DNA from: Pseudomonas sp. TH15
GTDB lineage: Bacteria; Pseudomonadota; Gammaproteobacteria; Pseudomonadales; Pseudomonadaceae
NCBI RefSeq assembly: GCF_016651105.1
Contig: NZ_JAEKEL010000002.1
Location: 888,501-952,500, forward strand
DNA length: 64,000 bases
Direction: 5' to 3'
Below, piece by piece: positions 1-7,615 of this stretch; positions within the stretch are counted from its first letter, which is position 1; every line of letters starts with the position of its first letter. The position numbers and the translations under genes were made by a program. A model generated the notes under the pieces. The model made no database searches and was not told the origin of the DNA. It saw only the letters and a list, made by a program, of their open reading frames with translations.

Positions 1-83
1 GACCTATGACACGAACACCTTACCCGGGGCGGGAAGGCTGTACGTGTCATAGCCGTGTCGACCCGCCCCTTAGGAAAACCCTG
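1..83 (+). promoter_or_regulatory. Possible 3' part of a yybP-ykoY manganese riboswitch (cut by window edge)
   Basis: The leader of the Gdt1-type exporter folds strongly. GGGGCGGG at 26-33 pairs perfectly with CCCGCCCC at 62-69, and GGCT at 36-39 pairs with AGCC at 51-54 inside it. The 5' half of any aptamer lies outside the window. From family knowledge, yybP-ykoY Mn2+ riboswitches often precede UPF0016/Gdt1 exporters in proteobacteria. The identity is inferred from that context and the outer stem. A simple attenuator hairpin is the alternative. Confidence 0.4.
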
Positions 84-668
84 ATGCTGGATTCTCTTCT
101 CGTTCCTACCGCAATCGTTGCCTTGGCCGAAATCGGCGACAAGACGCAACTGCTCGCGCTCATTCTCGCCGCGCGCTTTCGCAAACCCTGGCCAATCATC
201 GCCGGTATCGTCGCCGCGACGCTGGCCAACCACGCGGCAGCCGGTGCGGTAGGTGCCTGGTTTGGTAGCTTCTTCACGAATGCGACGCTGCACTGGATCC
301 TCGCCGCGAGCTTTACCGCAACGGCATTGTGGACCCTGGTGCCGGACAAGATGGACGACGACGAAGCCAGTACCGCCCGCAAGTTCGGGCCGTTCCTGAC
401 CACGCTGATCGCGTTCTTCCTCGCCGAAATGGGCGACAAAACCCAGGTCGCCACCGTGATGCTCGCCGCGCAATACCCGGACCTGTGGCTGGTGATCATC
501 GGCACCACCGCCGGTATGTTGATCGCCAACGTGCCAGTGGTATTGGCCGGTAACTTTGCGGCGGACAAACTGCCATTGACCTTGATTCGTCGCCTGGCGG
601 CAGCGGCGTTCTTTGTGCTGGCGATTGTCGCGGTGTACAAGGCGATGCAGAGCAGTGGGTGGGTTTGA
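84..668 (+). CDS. TMEM165/GDT1 family (UPF0016) divalent cation exporter
   Basis: This 194-residue inner-membrane protein has the two inverted halves of the UPF0016/Gdt1 family, each with a signature E-x-G-D-K-T motif (E16-I-G-D-K and E115-M-G-D-K). The acidic residues form the cation path. Family members export Mn2+ (MneA in Vibrio) or exchange Ca2+/Mn2+ for protons. About six hydrophobic segments are visible. I chose the ATG at 84 because the protein then begins directly with the first membrane helix; an upstream ATG at 6 would place the leader hairpin inside the coding region. The preceding structured leader suggests metal-dependent control. The gene is monocistronic and is followed by a REP pair. 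Confidence 0.85.
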   Translation: MLDSLLVPTAIVALAEIGDKTQLLALILAARFRKPWPIIAGIVAATLANHAAAGAVGAWFGSFFTNATLHWILAASFTATALWTLVPDKMDDDEASTARKFGPFLTTLIAFFLAEMGDKTQVATVMLAAQYPDLWLVIIGTTAGMLIANVPVVLAGNFAADKLPLTLIRRLAAAAFFVLAIVAVYKAMQSSGWV

Positions 669-698
669 CGGCGTAGGTCGGTAGACCGCGTTATCGTT

Positions 699-796
699 CT
701 TCGCGAGCAAGCCCGCTCCCACAGGGGAATCTCGGTGGCCACAATATTTGTGAGCACTGGTGATCCAATGTGGGAGCGGGCTTGCTCGCGAAGGCG
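699..796. repeat. REP pair (REPIN)
   Basis: Two inverted copies of the pseudomonad REP palindrome (left arm ends in CCGCTCCCACA, right arm starts TGTGGGAGCGG) lie about 45 bases apart between convergent genes. They could fold into one long hairpin. Elements of this kind are mobilised by RAYT transposases; none is encoded in this window. Confidence 0.9.
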
Positions 797-819
797 TCAG
801 CAGCCTCGCCCCATGAATA

Positions 820-1635
820 TCAGGACTTCGCAGCTTTCTCGTACAACGGCATCACCTTCGGAATCGCTGCCTGCAGCGAAGCAATCCGACTGGTCGACGC
901 CGGGTGAGTGCTCATGAATTCCGGCGACGAACCTTCGGAAGCCTTGCTCATCTTGTTCCACAAGGTGATTGCGGCATTCGGGTTGTAGCCGGCGCGAGCC
1001 GCCAGTTCCAGACCGATCAGGTCGGCTTCGTTTTCATTGGCGCGGCTGTTGGGCAACGTCATCAACAGGTTTACACCATTGTTTCCCACCTCCACCAATG
1101 CAGGCGGCGCACCCGCCGCTATCGCCATCTGTTGCGCCATTTGCACGCCATACGACTTCGACAAGGCCTCGCGACCGTGTTCGCGTAAAGCGTGGGCAAT
1201 TTCATGCCCCATCACTGCGGCCGCTTCATCGTCGGTCAGTTGCAGTTTGTCGAGCAGACCGGTGTAAACGATGATCTTGCCGCCAGGACCACAGTTGGCA
1301 TTGAGCTCATCGCTCTTGATCAGATTGACTTCCCATTTCCATTGCGCGGAGTCCGGCCGGAATGTCGGCGCCTGGGCGATCAACCGATCGGCGATCACCT
1401 GAATACGTTTGGCATCGGCGCTGGTTTTGTCGAGCACATTCTTGCTGCTCGCATCACCCAGGGTCTGCTGGTAATCCTGGGCATACGCTTGATTGACCTG
1501 CTCGCTCGACACCAGGCTGAACATCCGCTGCTGACGAACGACACCCACCTCACCGGCACTCGTCGTGTTCACCGTCTCGCAGCCATTGAGCAACAGCACC
1601 GAGCCCAGCACACCCGCCATCAGTGACTTGTTCAT
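820..1635 (-). CDS. M48 family metalloprotease, lipoprotein (LoiP/YcaL-like)
   Basis: The 271-residue protein starts with a lipoprotein signal (lipobox LLNGC, Cys19), so it is probably anchored to an envelope membrane facing the periplasm. The zinc motif HEIAH (His144, Glu145, His148) and the downstream ENEADLIG (Glu203, third ligand) are the M48 signature. Family members such as LoiP and BepA degrade or refold damaged outer-membrane and periplasmic proteins. It stands alone, convergent with the Gdt1 gene. There is no TPR region, so it is closer to LoiP/YcaL than to BepA. The physiological substrate cannot be told from sequence. Confidence 0.88.
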   Translation of the reverse strand: MNKSLMAGVLGSVLLLNGCETVNTTSAGEVGVVRQQRMFSLVSSEQVNQAYAQDYQQTLGDASSKNVLDKTSADAKRIQVIADRLIAQAPTFRPDSAQWKWEVNLIKSDELNANCGPGGKIIVYTGLLDKLQLTDDEAAAVMGHEIAHALREHGREALSKSYGVQMAQQMAIAAGAPPALVEVGNNGVNLLMTLPNSRANENEADLIGLELAARAGYNPNAAITLWNKMSKASEGSSPEFMSTHPASTSRIASLQAAIPKVMPLYEKAAKS

Positions 1636-1783
1636 CCCGTAACTCCCGATATCCGCACTCTGCGAAAGGCAGACTGTAGTGGAAAAAATTCATACTGAAC
1701 TGACTGCCCTGCTGCGCAAAGGTTCTGCGCCTGCCTGAATGCGACACGGGCACATCCAAAAGGGTCAATTCGCCCCCTTGGGC

Positions 1784-1811
1784 TCATGTCCATTGGCCCA
1801 CCTGCCGATAC
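1784..1811 (+). promoter_or_regulatory. Candidate FliA (sigma-28) promoter of the chemoreceptor gene
   Basis: TCATG at 1784-1788, a 15-base spacer and GCCGATAC at 1804-1811 match the Pseudomonas FliA consensus TCAAG-N15-GCCGATAA with two mismatches. It lies 35 bases before the chosen chemoreceptor start. Flagellar sigma control is usual for chemoreceptor genes. It also argues against the upstream in-frame ATG at 1739. Confidence 0.55.
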
Positions 1812-1846
1812 CCCAACGCAGACGTCCTCTTGCGTGCGGAGCCCCC

Positions 1847-3988
1847 ATGAAATTCAAGTCGATCCAGTTTTCCGTGGCGGCCCTTGCCGGCGCTATCGTC
1901 CTCAGCGTTGTTGCCGCCCTGGTGCTGTACGCGCTGTTTTCCGGTGCCCGGACGCAAGACATGGTCCAGGAGCGGACCCAGGCGCAGTTCGAACAAGTCA
2001 TCGAGCAACGCCTGACGTCCCTGGCGCAGACTCAGGTCAGCCAGATTCAGCGCGAACTCGAAGCGCCGCTGCTGATTGCCGGCGGACTGGTGCGCGTTAA
2101 TGAACTGATCGGCACGCCGGGGGCTGATGGCCAGCCGCAACTGAATCTCAGCCGTGAGCAGTTGATCAGCCTGATCAAGGAAAACGTCACCAAGAACCCG
2201 AAAATCCTCGGCACCTACATCGGCTGGGAAAAAAACGCACTGGACCATAACGACGCGGCCTACGTCGACACCAAGGTGGTCGGCATCGACGCCGCCAACG
2301 GGCGTTTCCTGCCGTGGTGGTTCCGCAACGAGGATGGCAGCCTGGGCCTGGACAAACTGGTGGACGTCGACGACCAGAAAACCCTGTCCACCGGCGTGCG
2401 CGCCAGCGAGTACTACCTGTGCTCGAAAGAAACCAGGAAATCCTGCGTGATCGATCCGGCGCCCTACAAGGTCGGCGACAAAATCGTCATGCTCGCCTCC
2501 TTTATTGAACCGATCATGCTCAACGGCACCTTTCAGGGCATCGTCGGCGCGGACCTGTCGGTGAACTTCATCCAGGAAATGCTGCTGGGCGCCAACCAGA
2601 AACTGTATGGCGGCTCAGGCGTGATGGCGCTGATCGGCGGCAATGGCCGAATCGTCGCCTACACCAAGGACCCGAGCAAATTCGGCGAGAAGGTCAGCGA
2701 CATCCTCGACAGCCAGCAGATCGCCAATATGTCCAATCTCAAGCGCGGCGAAGTGACTTACACGGTCGACAAGGCCCAGGGCCGGATCGAGTTGTACCTG
2801 CCATTCGGCATCGGCCAGACCGACGCCCGCTGGACGCTGATGCTGCAATTGCCGCTGAACGCAGTGATGGCGGACCTGCAAAAACTACAAGGCGATCTGG
2901 ATAAACAGCGCAAATCCGACACTTTCGGCATGGCCATGGTCGGGTTGCTGATTGCCGGTATCGGCTTGCTGGTGATCTGGCTGGTGGGCCACGGCATTGC
3001 CCGTCCGCTCAAGCAAATGGTGGCCATGCTCGACGACATCGCTCAGGGCGAAGGCGACCTCACTCGACGCCTGACCAGCGACCGCACCGACGAATTGGGC
3101 TCGATCGCCAAAGGCTTCAACACCTTCCTGGCCAAGTTGCAGGCGATGATCACCCAAGTGGTGACGTCGGTGCAGAGTGTCAGCGATTCGTCGGAACACA
3201 CCGCCGACATTGCGATTCGCACCAATATCGGCGTGCACAAGCAAATGGCCGAGATCGATCAGGTCGCCACGGCGGTGCACGAAATGACCGCCACCGCTCA
3301 AGACGTGGCGCGTAACGCGACGTCCGCGGCGCAGGCGGCCAGTCATGCCGATCAGGCGGCAGCCCAAGGCATGCAGATTGTGCGCGACACCTCGAATTCG
3401 ATTGGCGTGCTGGCGGTGGAAATCGGTAAAGCGGTGGCCGTGGTGCAAACCCTGGCCAAGGACAGCGAGAACATCAACGCGATCCTCACCGCCATTCGCG
3501 GGATCGCCGAGCAGACTAATCTGCTGGCCTTGAACGCGGCCATCGAAGCGGCCCGCGCCGGTGAACAGGGCCGTGGTTTTGCGGTGGTGGCCGATGAAGT
3601 ACGCAACCTGGCGCAGAAGACCCAGAAGGCCACCGAAGAAATCCAGACCATGATCCAGCAACTTCAACAAGGCACCCGCGATGTGGTGCGGGTCATGGAA
3701 GACAGTCAGAACCGTACCGACGAAAGCGTGCAGCACGCGGCGAAAGCGGCCGAGGCGCTGGAGACGATTACTCAAGCAGTGTCGGTAATCAACGACATGA
3801 ACACGCAGATTGCCAGCGCCGCGGAGGAACAGAGTGCGGTGGCTGACGACATCAACCGGAACGTGATCAACATTGGGCAAGTGGCCAATGAAGTGGCGGG
3901 CGGGGCGGATGAATCGAGCGCGGCGAGTGCGGATCTGACCAAGTTGGCGGAACAGCAGCGGCGGTTGATCAATCAGTTCAAGGTTTGA
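1847..3988 (+). CDS. Methyl-accepting chemotaxis protein with dCache-type periplasmic sensor
   Basis: This 713-residue receptor has an N-terminal membrane helix (about 7-29) and a periplasmic domain of about 330 residues with dCache features. A second helix (about 362-384), a HAMP domain and the cytoplasmic signalling domain follow, with the conserved hairpin EQTNLLALNAAIEAARAGEQ near residue 555. In the sensor, GWEKNALDHND (about 124-135) followed by GRFLPWWFR resembles the ligand pocket of polyamine/histamine receptors such as McpU and TlpQ. That ligand is inference. No C-terminal CheR/CheB-binding pentapeptide is present (ends in FKV). The start at 1847 follows a GGAG-type ribosome site and fits the FliA promoter. 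Confidence 0.92.
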   Translation: MKFKSIQFSVAALAGAIVLSVVAALVLYALFSGARTQDMVQERTQAQFEQVIEQRLTSLAQTQVSQIQRELEAPLLIAGGLVRVNELIGTPGADGQPQLNLSREQLISLIKENVTKNPKILGTYIGWEKNALDHNDAAYVDTKVVGIDAANGRFLPWWFRNEDGSLGLDKLVDVDDQKTLSTGVRASEYYLCSKETRKSCVIDPAPYKVGDKIVMLASFIEPIMLNGTFQGIVGADLSVNFIQEMLLGANQKLYGGSGVMALIGGNGRIVAYTKDPSKFGEKVSDILDSQQIANMSNLKRGEVTYTVDKAQGRIELYLPFGIGQTDARWTLMLQLPLNAVMADLQKLQGDLDKQRKSDTFGMAMVGLLIAGIGLLVIWLVGHGIARPLKQMVAMLDDIAQGEGDLTRRLTSDRTDELGSIAKGFNTFLAKLQAMITQVVTSVQSVSDSSEHTADIAIRTNIGVHKQMAEIDQVATAVHEMTATAQDVARNATSAAQAASHADQAAAQGMQIVRDTSNSIGVLAVEIGKAVAVVQTLAKDSENINAILTAIRGIAEQTNLLALNAAIEAARAGEQGRGFAVVADEVRNLAQKTQKATEEIQTMIQQLQQGTRDVVRVMEDSQNRTDESVQHAAKAAEALETITQAVSVINDMNTQIASAAEEQSAVADDINRNVINIGQVANEVAGGADESSAASADLTKLAEQQRRLINQFKV

Positions 3989-3999
3989 TCCGAGGCCCT

Positions 4000-4078
4000 C
4001 TTCGCGAGCAAGCCCGCTCCCACATTGGATCTGTGGCGTTCACAAATCCCTGTGGGAGCGGGCTTGCTCGCGAAGGCG
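4000..4078. repeat. REP pair (REPIN)
   Basis: Inverted REP copies (CGCGAGCAAGCCCGCTCCC and its complement) lie immediately after the chemoreceptor stop codon, between convergent genes, with a spacer of about 27 bases. They may help terminate or stabilise transcripts on both strands. Confidence 0.9.
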
Positions 4079-4095
4079 TCGGAACAGACGCCCAA

Positions 4096-4719
4096 TCAGC
4101 CGGGGGTCAGACACTCCGGCCCATTCAGCTTCGGATCATTCACCAGATTCGCCAGTACCCGCTCACGCAATGGGGCGGGCTCACTGGCCAGCAACCCCTG
4201 CAACACATGCAACGGCGTCTCGGGATCAAGCCAGGCGGCTTGCCCCGCCTCATCCAGAATCAACGGCCGACGCTGACTCGCCGCCGGCTGAGTGATCACC
4301 GCCGTGCTCAGCCACACCTGTTCCTGCACCGGATACGCTTCCCAGATCGCCGCGAAAAACAGCGCCGAGCCCTCCCCCGGCGTCAGCCAATACGGACGTT
4401 TGCGCTGGGTGCCGCGCCACTCGTAGAAACCATTGGCCGGCAACAGGCAACGGCGCTCGCGCAACGCCTGGCGGAACATCGGTTGTTCGGCGACGGTTTC
4501 GGCCCGGGCATGGGCCGGCGTGCGCGACAGGTCGGTCAGCCACGGCGGCGTCAGGCCCCAGCGGGCACGGGCCAGTTCACGCTGGCCGCTGGTGCCGGCA
4601 CGCAGCATCAACACCGAATCGTTGGGAGAAATATTCCACTGGGCCTGCTGATCGGCGGGAAAGCCAGGCAGGGCCGCGAAGGCGGGGTTCCAGCGAAACA
4701 GGGCATAACGTCCACACAT
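4096..4719 (-). CDS. yedK: SOS response-associated peptidase-like (SRAP/YedK/HMCES) protein
   Basis: The 207-residue protein starts MCGRY. After Met removal the Cys2 of SRAP proteins forms a covalent thiazolidine link with abasic sites in single-stranded DNA, shielding them. Other family landmarks are RARWGLTPPW (about 51-60), ARAETV (71-76), LPANGFYEWRG (93-103) and the active-site Glu in AAIWEAY (Glu127). Two normally conserved positions differ: the Asn of NARxE is His70, and the His of the HxRxP motif is Ser148 (ASQRRP). Cys2, Arg72 and Glu127 remain. It is a single gene between a REP pair and the DUF2007 gene. Confidence 0.88.
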   Translation of the reverse strand: MCGRYALFRWNPAFAALPGFPADQQAQWNISPNDSVLMLRAGTSGQRELARARWGLTPPWLTDLSRTPAHARAETVAEQPMFRQALRERRCLLPANGFYEWRGTQRKRPYWLTPGEGSALFFAAIWEAYPVQEQVWLSTAVITQPAASQRRPLILDEAGQAAWLDPETPLHVLQGLLASEPAPLRERVLANLVNDPKLNGPECLTPG

Positions 4720-4754
4720 GGGGCAACACGACTCTTGATAAAACGAACGTCAGC

Positions 4755-5015
4755 CTAACAGACCAGGGTGCCGGGAAAACTTTCCGGTTCATCACCGGGC
4801 ATCGGCAGCGCGGCATTGTAGGCGGTGATCAGCTCTCGGGCGTATTGCGCCTGGTCGTTATCCACTGACAATCCCAGCAACCCGTAAATCGGCAACTCGC
4901 CCGTGCCGCCGAGCAAATCACGCCCCACCAGATGCGCCTCGATGCCCTCGCTGGCGAGCATGCTTTGCAGCAATTCACCTTCCATCAGGTTTTCCGGTTC
5001 GTAGATTCGCTGCAT
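4755..5015 (-). CDS. DUF2007 domain-containing protein
   Basis: An 86-residue cytoplasmic protein, beginning MQRIYEPENLMEGELLQSML and including GIEAHLVG and LPIYGLLGLSV. This is the layout of the DUF2007 family (putative signal-transducing small proteins with a ferredoxin-like fold). Its function is unknown. It lies 9 bases downstream of the CPXCG zinc-ribbon gene on the same strand, and the two almost certainly share a transcript. Confidence 0.8.
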   Translation of the reverse strand: MQRIYEPENLMEGELLQSMLASEGIEAHLVGRDLLGGTGELPIYGLLGLSVDNDQAQYARELITAYNAALPMPGDEPESFPGTLVC

Positions 5016-5024
5016 ACGCGCCCC

Positions 5025-5207
5025 TCACTCGTTTTCGCTGAAGACTTCGAGGTGCCATTCCTCTCCGTCAACCTGCAATACAAACTTGATCGGCTTACAA
5101 CACACCTGACAGTCCTCGATGTAGGTCTGATCACCACCCGACAGATCCACGGAAGTCTCAACCTCCTCACCACAATACGGACATTCATACACTGCGCTTT
5201 CCAGCAT
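5025..5207 (-). CDS. CPXCG motif-containing cysteine-rich protein
   Basis: A 60-residue acidic protein with a zinc-ribbon pattern: CPYC at residues 9-12 and CQVCC at 33-37, about 20 residues apart. This matches the small CPXCG cysteine-rich family found in gammaproteobacteria, whose role is not known. It is the first gene of a two-gene unit with the DUF2007 gene and is divergent from the acyltransferase gene. Metal binding is inferred from the cysteine spacing. Confidence 0.8.
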   Translation of the reverse strand: MLESAVYECPYCGEEVETSVDLSGGDQTYIEDCQVCCKPIKFVLQVDGEEWHLEVFSENE

Positions 5208-5346
5208 CGCGGTCTCCCAAGTGACTTGTGCGTATAATCGCCGGTCTATTTGCAGGGCTATTTTTGTCTGGCTAACTTTTCAGACCGTGCCCCGTTGGTT
5301 TTCGATCAAAACCTTTACTTACCCTAGCCGTTTCTAACAAGAGAGC

Positions 5347-6513
5347 ATGATGGGCGAATTCGATGCCATCCGACCTTACGACGACAGCGAAGTCCCAGCG
5401 GTGCTGGCACGGCTGCTCGGCGACAAGGCGCTTCTAGATATTCTCATCCACTTCCGCTTCCCGCGTTACGCCGGTGCTTTCGGCTGGATGCTCAAACCTC
5501 TTATAGCTCATCGGCTGCGCCGTGAGTTCGCCGGCGTCAATTCGGTGGCCACATTGCAGGACAAAGTCGAAGTTTATGTCGACCACACCATCGAACGCGC
5601 CACCGACGGCGTGACTTACACCGGCGTCGAGCAGTTCAAATCTGGCAGCGCTTACCTGTTCATCGCCAACCACCGCGACATCGTGATGGACCCGGCCTTC
5701 GTCAACTATGCCGTGTACCACGCTGGCCTGCCGACCCCGCGCATTGCCATTGGCGACAATCTGCTGCAAAAGCCCTTCGTCAGCGATTTGATGCGCCTGA
5801 ACAAGAGCTTCATCGTGCACCGTTCGATCACCGGTCGCCGCGAGAAGATGGCCGCTTATCAGCTGCTGTCGGCCTACATCAACCACTCGATCCGCAAAGA
5901 CTGCGCCTCGATCTGGATCGCCCAGGCCGAAGGCCGGGCCAAGGACGGCGACGACCGTACCGAGTCGGCGATCCTCAAGATGTTCCACATGAGCCGCAAG
6001 GACGAGCCGTTCGGCGAGGTCATTCAGTCGCTGAACGTCACCCCGGTGTCGATCAGCTACGAATACGACCCGTGCGACCAGGCCAAGGCCCGCGAGCTGT
6101 TTATCCGCGCGACCACCGGCAGTTACACCAAAGTGCCGGGCGAGGACGACGTGAGCATCGCCAAGGGCATCACCGGCTACAAGGGCCGAGTCCACGTGAA
6201 CTTTGCCACGCCGATCACCGAGCTGTTCGATGACACCAAGCAATTGGCGATCGAGATGGACCGGCAGATCCTCGGCGGCTACCGGTTGTTCCCGGTGCAC
6301 TACCTGGCGTACGCCATGTGGAAGGACGCGGATCCGCAACTGCAGGTGCCGAAAGCGACCGAAGTGTTTGCGGCGGATGAACTGGCCAAGGCTCAGGAAG
6401 AATGGCAGCGACGCCTGGAAGCCTGCCCTGAGGAGCATCGGCCGTTCATGGTGCTGCAATATGCGACGCCGGTGAGGAATCAGTATCGGGTGAAGGCCGG
6501 GTTGCCGTTGTAA
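5347..6513 (+). CDS. PlsC-like 1-acylglycerol-3-phosphate acyltransferase family protein
   Basis: The 388-residue protein carries an acyltransferase core: IANHRDIVMD (106-115), then downstream PRIAIGDNL and FIVHRS blocks and an AEGRAKDGDD block that fits the phosphate-binding EGxR motif. Such enzymes acylate lysophospholipid or glycerophosphate backbones at the membrane. The catalytic His109 and the next Asp115 are five residues apart rather than the canonical four (H-x4-D). That may define a sub-family. Adjacent ATGs at 5347 and 5350 are both possible starts. The gene is monocistronic and closes with a REP pair of the GGAGCTGCCGAAGGCTGCGA type. Confidence 0.78.
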   Translation: MMGEFDAIRPYDDSEVPAVLARLLGDKALLDILIHFRFPRYAGAFGWMLKPLIAHRLRREFAGVNSVATLQDKVEVYVDHTIERATDGVTYTGVEQFKSGSAYLFIANHRDIVMDPAFVNYAVYHAGLPTPRIAIGDNLLQKPFVSDLMRLNKSFIVHRSITGRREKMAAYQLLSAYINHSIRKDCASIWIAQAEGRAKDGDDRTESAILKMFHMSRKDEPFGEVIQSLNVTPVSISYEYDPCDQAKARELFIRATTGSYTKVPGEDDVSIAKGITGYKGRVHVNFATPITELFDDTKQLAIEMDRQILGGYRLFPVHYLAYAMWKDADPQLQVPKATEVFAADELAKAQEEWQRRLEACPEEHRPFMVLQYATPVRNQYRVKAGLPL

Positions 6514-6526
6514 ATTCAACAGCAAG

Positions 6527-6608
6527 ATCAAAAGATCGCAGCCTTCGGCAGCTCCTACAGGGGATTGTGTTCCTATGTAGGAGCTGCCGAAGGCTGCGAT
6601 CTTTTGAT
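6527..6608. repeat. Second-type REP pair (GGAGCTGCCGAAGGCTGCGA class)
   Basis: Two inverted copies (left ATCAAAAGATCGCAGCC, right GGCTGCGATCTTTTGAT) with a short spacer lie between convergent genes. The 82-base hairpin ends in A-rich and T-rich arms, so it may also act as a bidirectional terminator. This REP subtype differs from the GGGAGCGGGC class and recurs at 56335. Confidence 0.9.
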
Positions 6609-6609
6609 T

Positions 6610-6891
6610 TTAGTAGCGGGTGCTGATCCAGGAGACGATCAGGGCCAGGCCCAGGCAGGCAAAACCAAAACGATAGAAAAACCGGTTCATGCGCAACGTC
6701 GCCCAATCCAGCATCGGCTCGGCATTGGGTTGCGCCTGACGCTGGGCGGCAATACTGGCCATGGCGCGCTGTTCACGGCGACGAGTGGCGTGCAACAACC
6801 AACTGCCCGGGAAGGCGAGCAGCAAGGCCAGCAAGTTGATCAATTTGGCGGGATGGTTGGTAAACAGCGAAATCAAATGCAACGACATCAC
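6610..6891 (-). CDS. Small hypothetical membrane protein
   Basis: A 93-residue protein (start at 6891 or at the adjacent ATG 6888) with two hydrophobic segments, about 9-30 and 70-90. A basic, polar loop (TRRREQRAMASIAAQRQ) lies between them. I do not recognise a family. The stop codon lies almost against a REP hairpin. GC-ending codons and clear hydrophobic segmentation support a real gene, but its role is unknown. Confidence 0.6.
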   Translation of the reverse strand: MMSLHLISLFTNHPAKLINLLALLLAFPGSWLLHATRRREQRAMASIAAQRQAQPNAEPMLDWATLRMNRFFYRFGFACLGLALIVSWISTRY

Positions 6892-7082
6892 GGACCTCGG
6901 GCAGAACCAGGGTGGCAGGCGCCGGACCGACGACTGCGGCGTGGATTCTACCGAAAGCCTGCCCGCCTGCCCTCACCTTTGCGACAAATAACGCACCACT
7001 TGGCCGATACCTGTCCGGCGTCACAGCATCGTCATCTGAATGCGCCAGTCTGGCGCCCCTCGAAACCCACACAGAGTTCAAC

Positions 7083-7289
7083 ATGCTGCACGCCGAAAAC
7101 CAGGACCGCCTCTACCTCATCGCCCAAAGCGACGAACAGCAGAATCTCGTTGGCAGCCTTGCCTTCAACGTCCAGGACCGCCACTGGCTGGTGTATTGCG
7201 CATTGGGCGGGCATCAACATGCGGACTTGCCGGAGACGGATTTGCTGACCGGCGTGAGTGTGCTGGATTTTTACTCAGAAGCAGCGTGA
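7083..7289 (+). CDS. Small hypothetical protein (68 aa)
   Basis: The 68-residue product begins MLHAENQDRLYLIAQSDEQQ and continues with a beta-rich pattern (LVGSLAFNVQDRHWLVYCAL). No signal peptide or membrane helix is seen. I picked the ATG at 7083 because the in-frame extension upstream to 6912 has no protein-like character. It is divergent from the small membrane protein gene at 6610-6891 and followed by REP pairs. The family is unknown to me; small proteins of this kind are common in pseudomonads. Confidence 0.55.
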   Translation: MLHAENQDRLYLIAQSDEQQNLVGSLAFNVQDRHWLVYCALGGHQHADLPETDLLTGVSVLDFYSEAA

Positions 7290-7302
7290 TGCTTTAGATC
7301 CA

Positions 7303-7393
7303 TGTAGGAGCGAGGCTTGCCCGCGAAAGCGGTGTGTCAGTCGACACTAATGTTGAATGTTCGGTCCCTTCGCGGGCAAGCCTCGCTCCTACA
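7303..7393. repeat. REP pair, GAGCGAGGCTTGCCCGCG subtype
   Basis: Inverted REP copies of the subtype with GAGGCTTGCCCGCG surround a spacer containing ATGTTGAATGT, a string seen in several other REP pairs of this window. It lies in a 326-base gene-free stretch (7290-7615). Confidence 0.9.
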
Positions 7394-7437
7394 GGGTTCA
7401 GAGTTGATCGGTCATTATGTGGCCTCCGCCAATCCCA

Positions 7438-7526
7438 TGTGGGAGCGGGCTTGCTCGCGAAAGCGGTGGGTCAGCTGCATTGATGTTGACTGACACACCC
7501 TCTTCGCGAGCAAGCCCGCTCCTACA
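7438..7526. repeat. REP pair (REPIN)
   Basis: The second REP pair of the same gap, of the GAGCGGGCTTGCTCGCG subtype, with TTGATGTTGA in its spacer. The two pairs in tandem are of different subtypes, so they are independent insertions rather than one duplication. Confidence 0.9.
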
Positions 7527-7561
7527 TTGGGTCGGCGTCACCCACAAAAAATCGCAGACAC

Positions 7562-7600
7562 AAAAAAGCCCGGAACCATCACTGGCACCGGGCTTTTTTT
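7562..7600. terminator. Bidirectional Rho-independent terminator
   Basis: A-tract, stem AGCCCGG / CCGGGCT with a small bulge, and T-tract at 7562-7600 form an A-and-T-flanked hairpin that works on either strand. It most likely ends the yajG transcript, whose stop is 16 bases away, and could also stop transcription from the left. Confidence 0.85.
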
Positions 7601-7615
7601 GAATCTCGCGAAAGG

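Noticed and set aside
7303..7526. CRISPR-like regular repeats
   Set aside because: The units are inverted REP palindromes of two subtypes, not direct repeats with unique spacers, and no cas genes are present.
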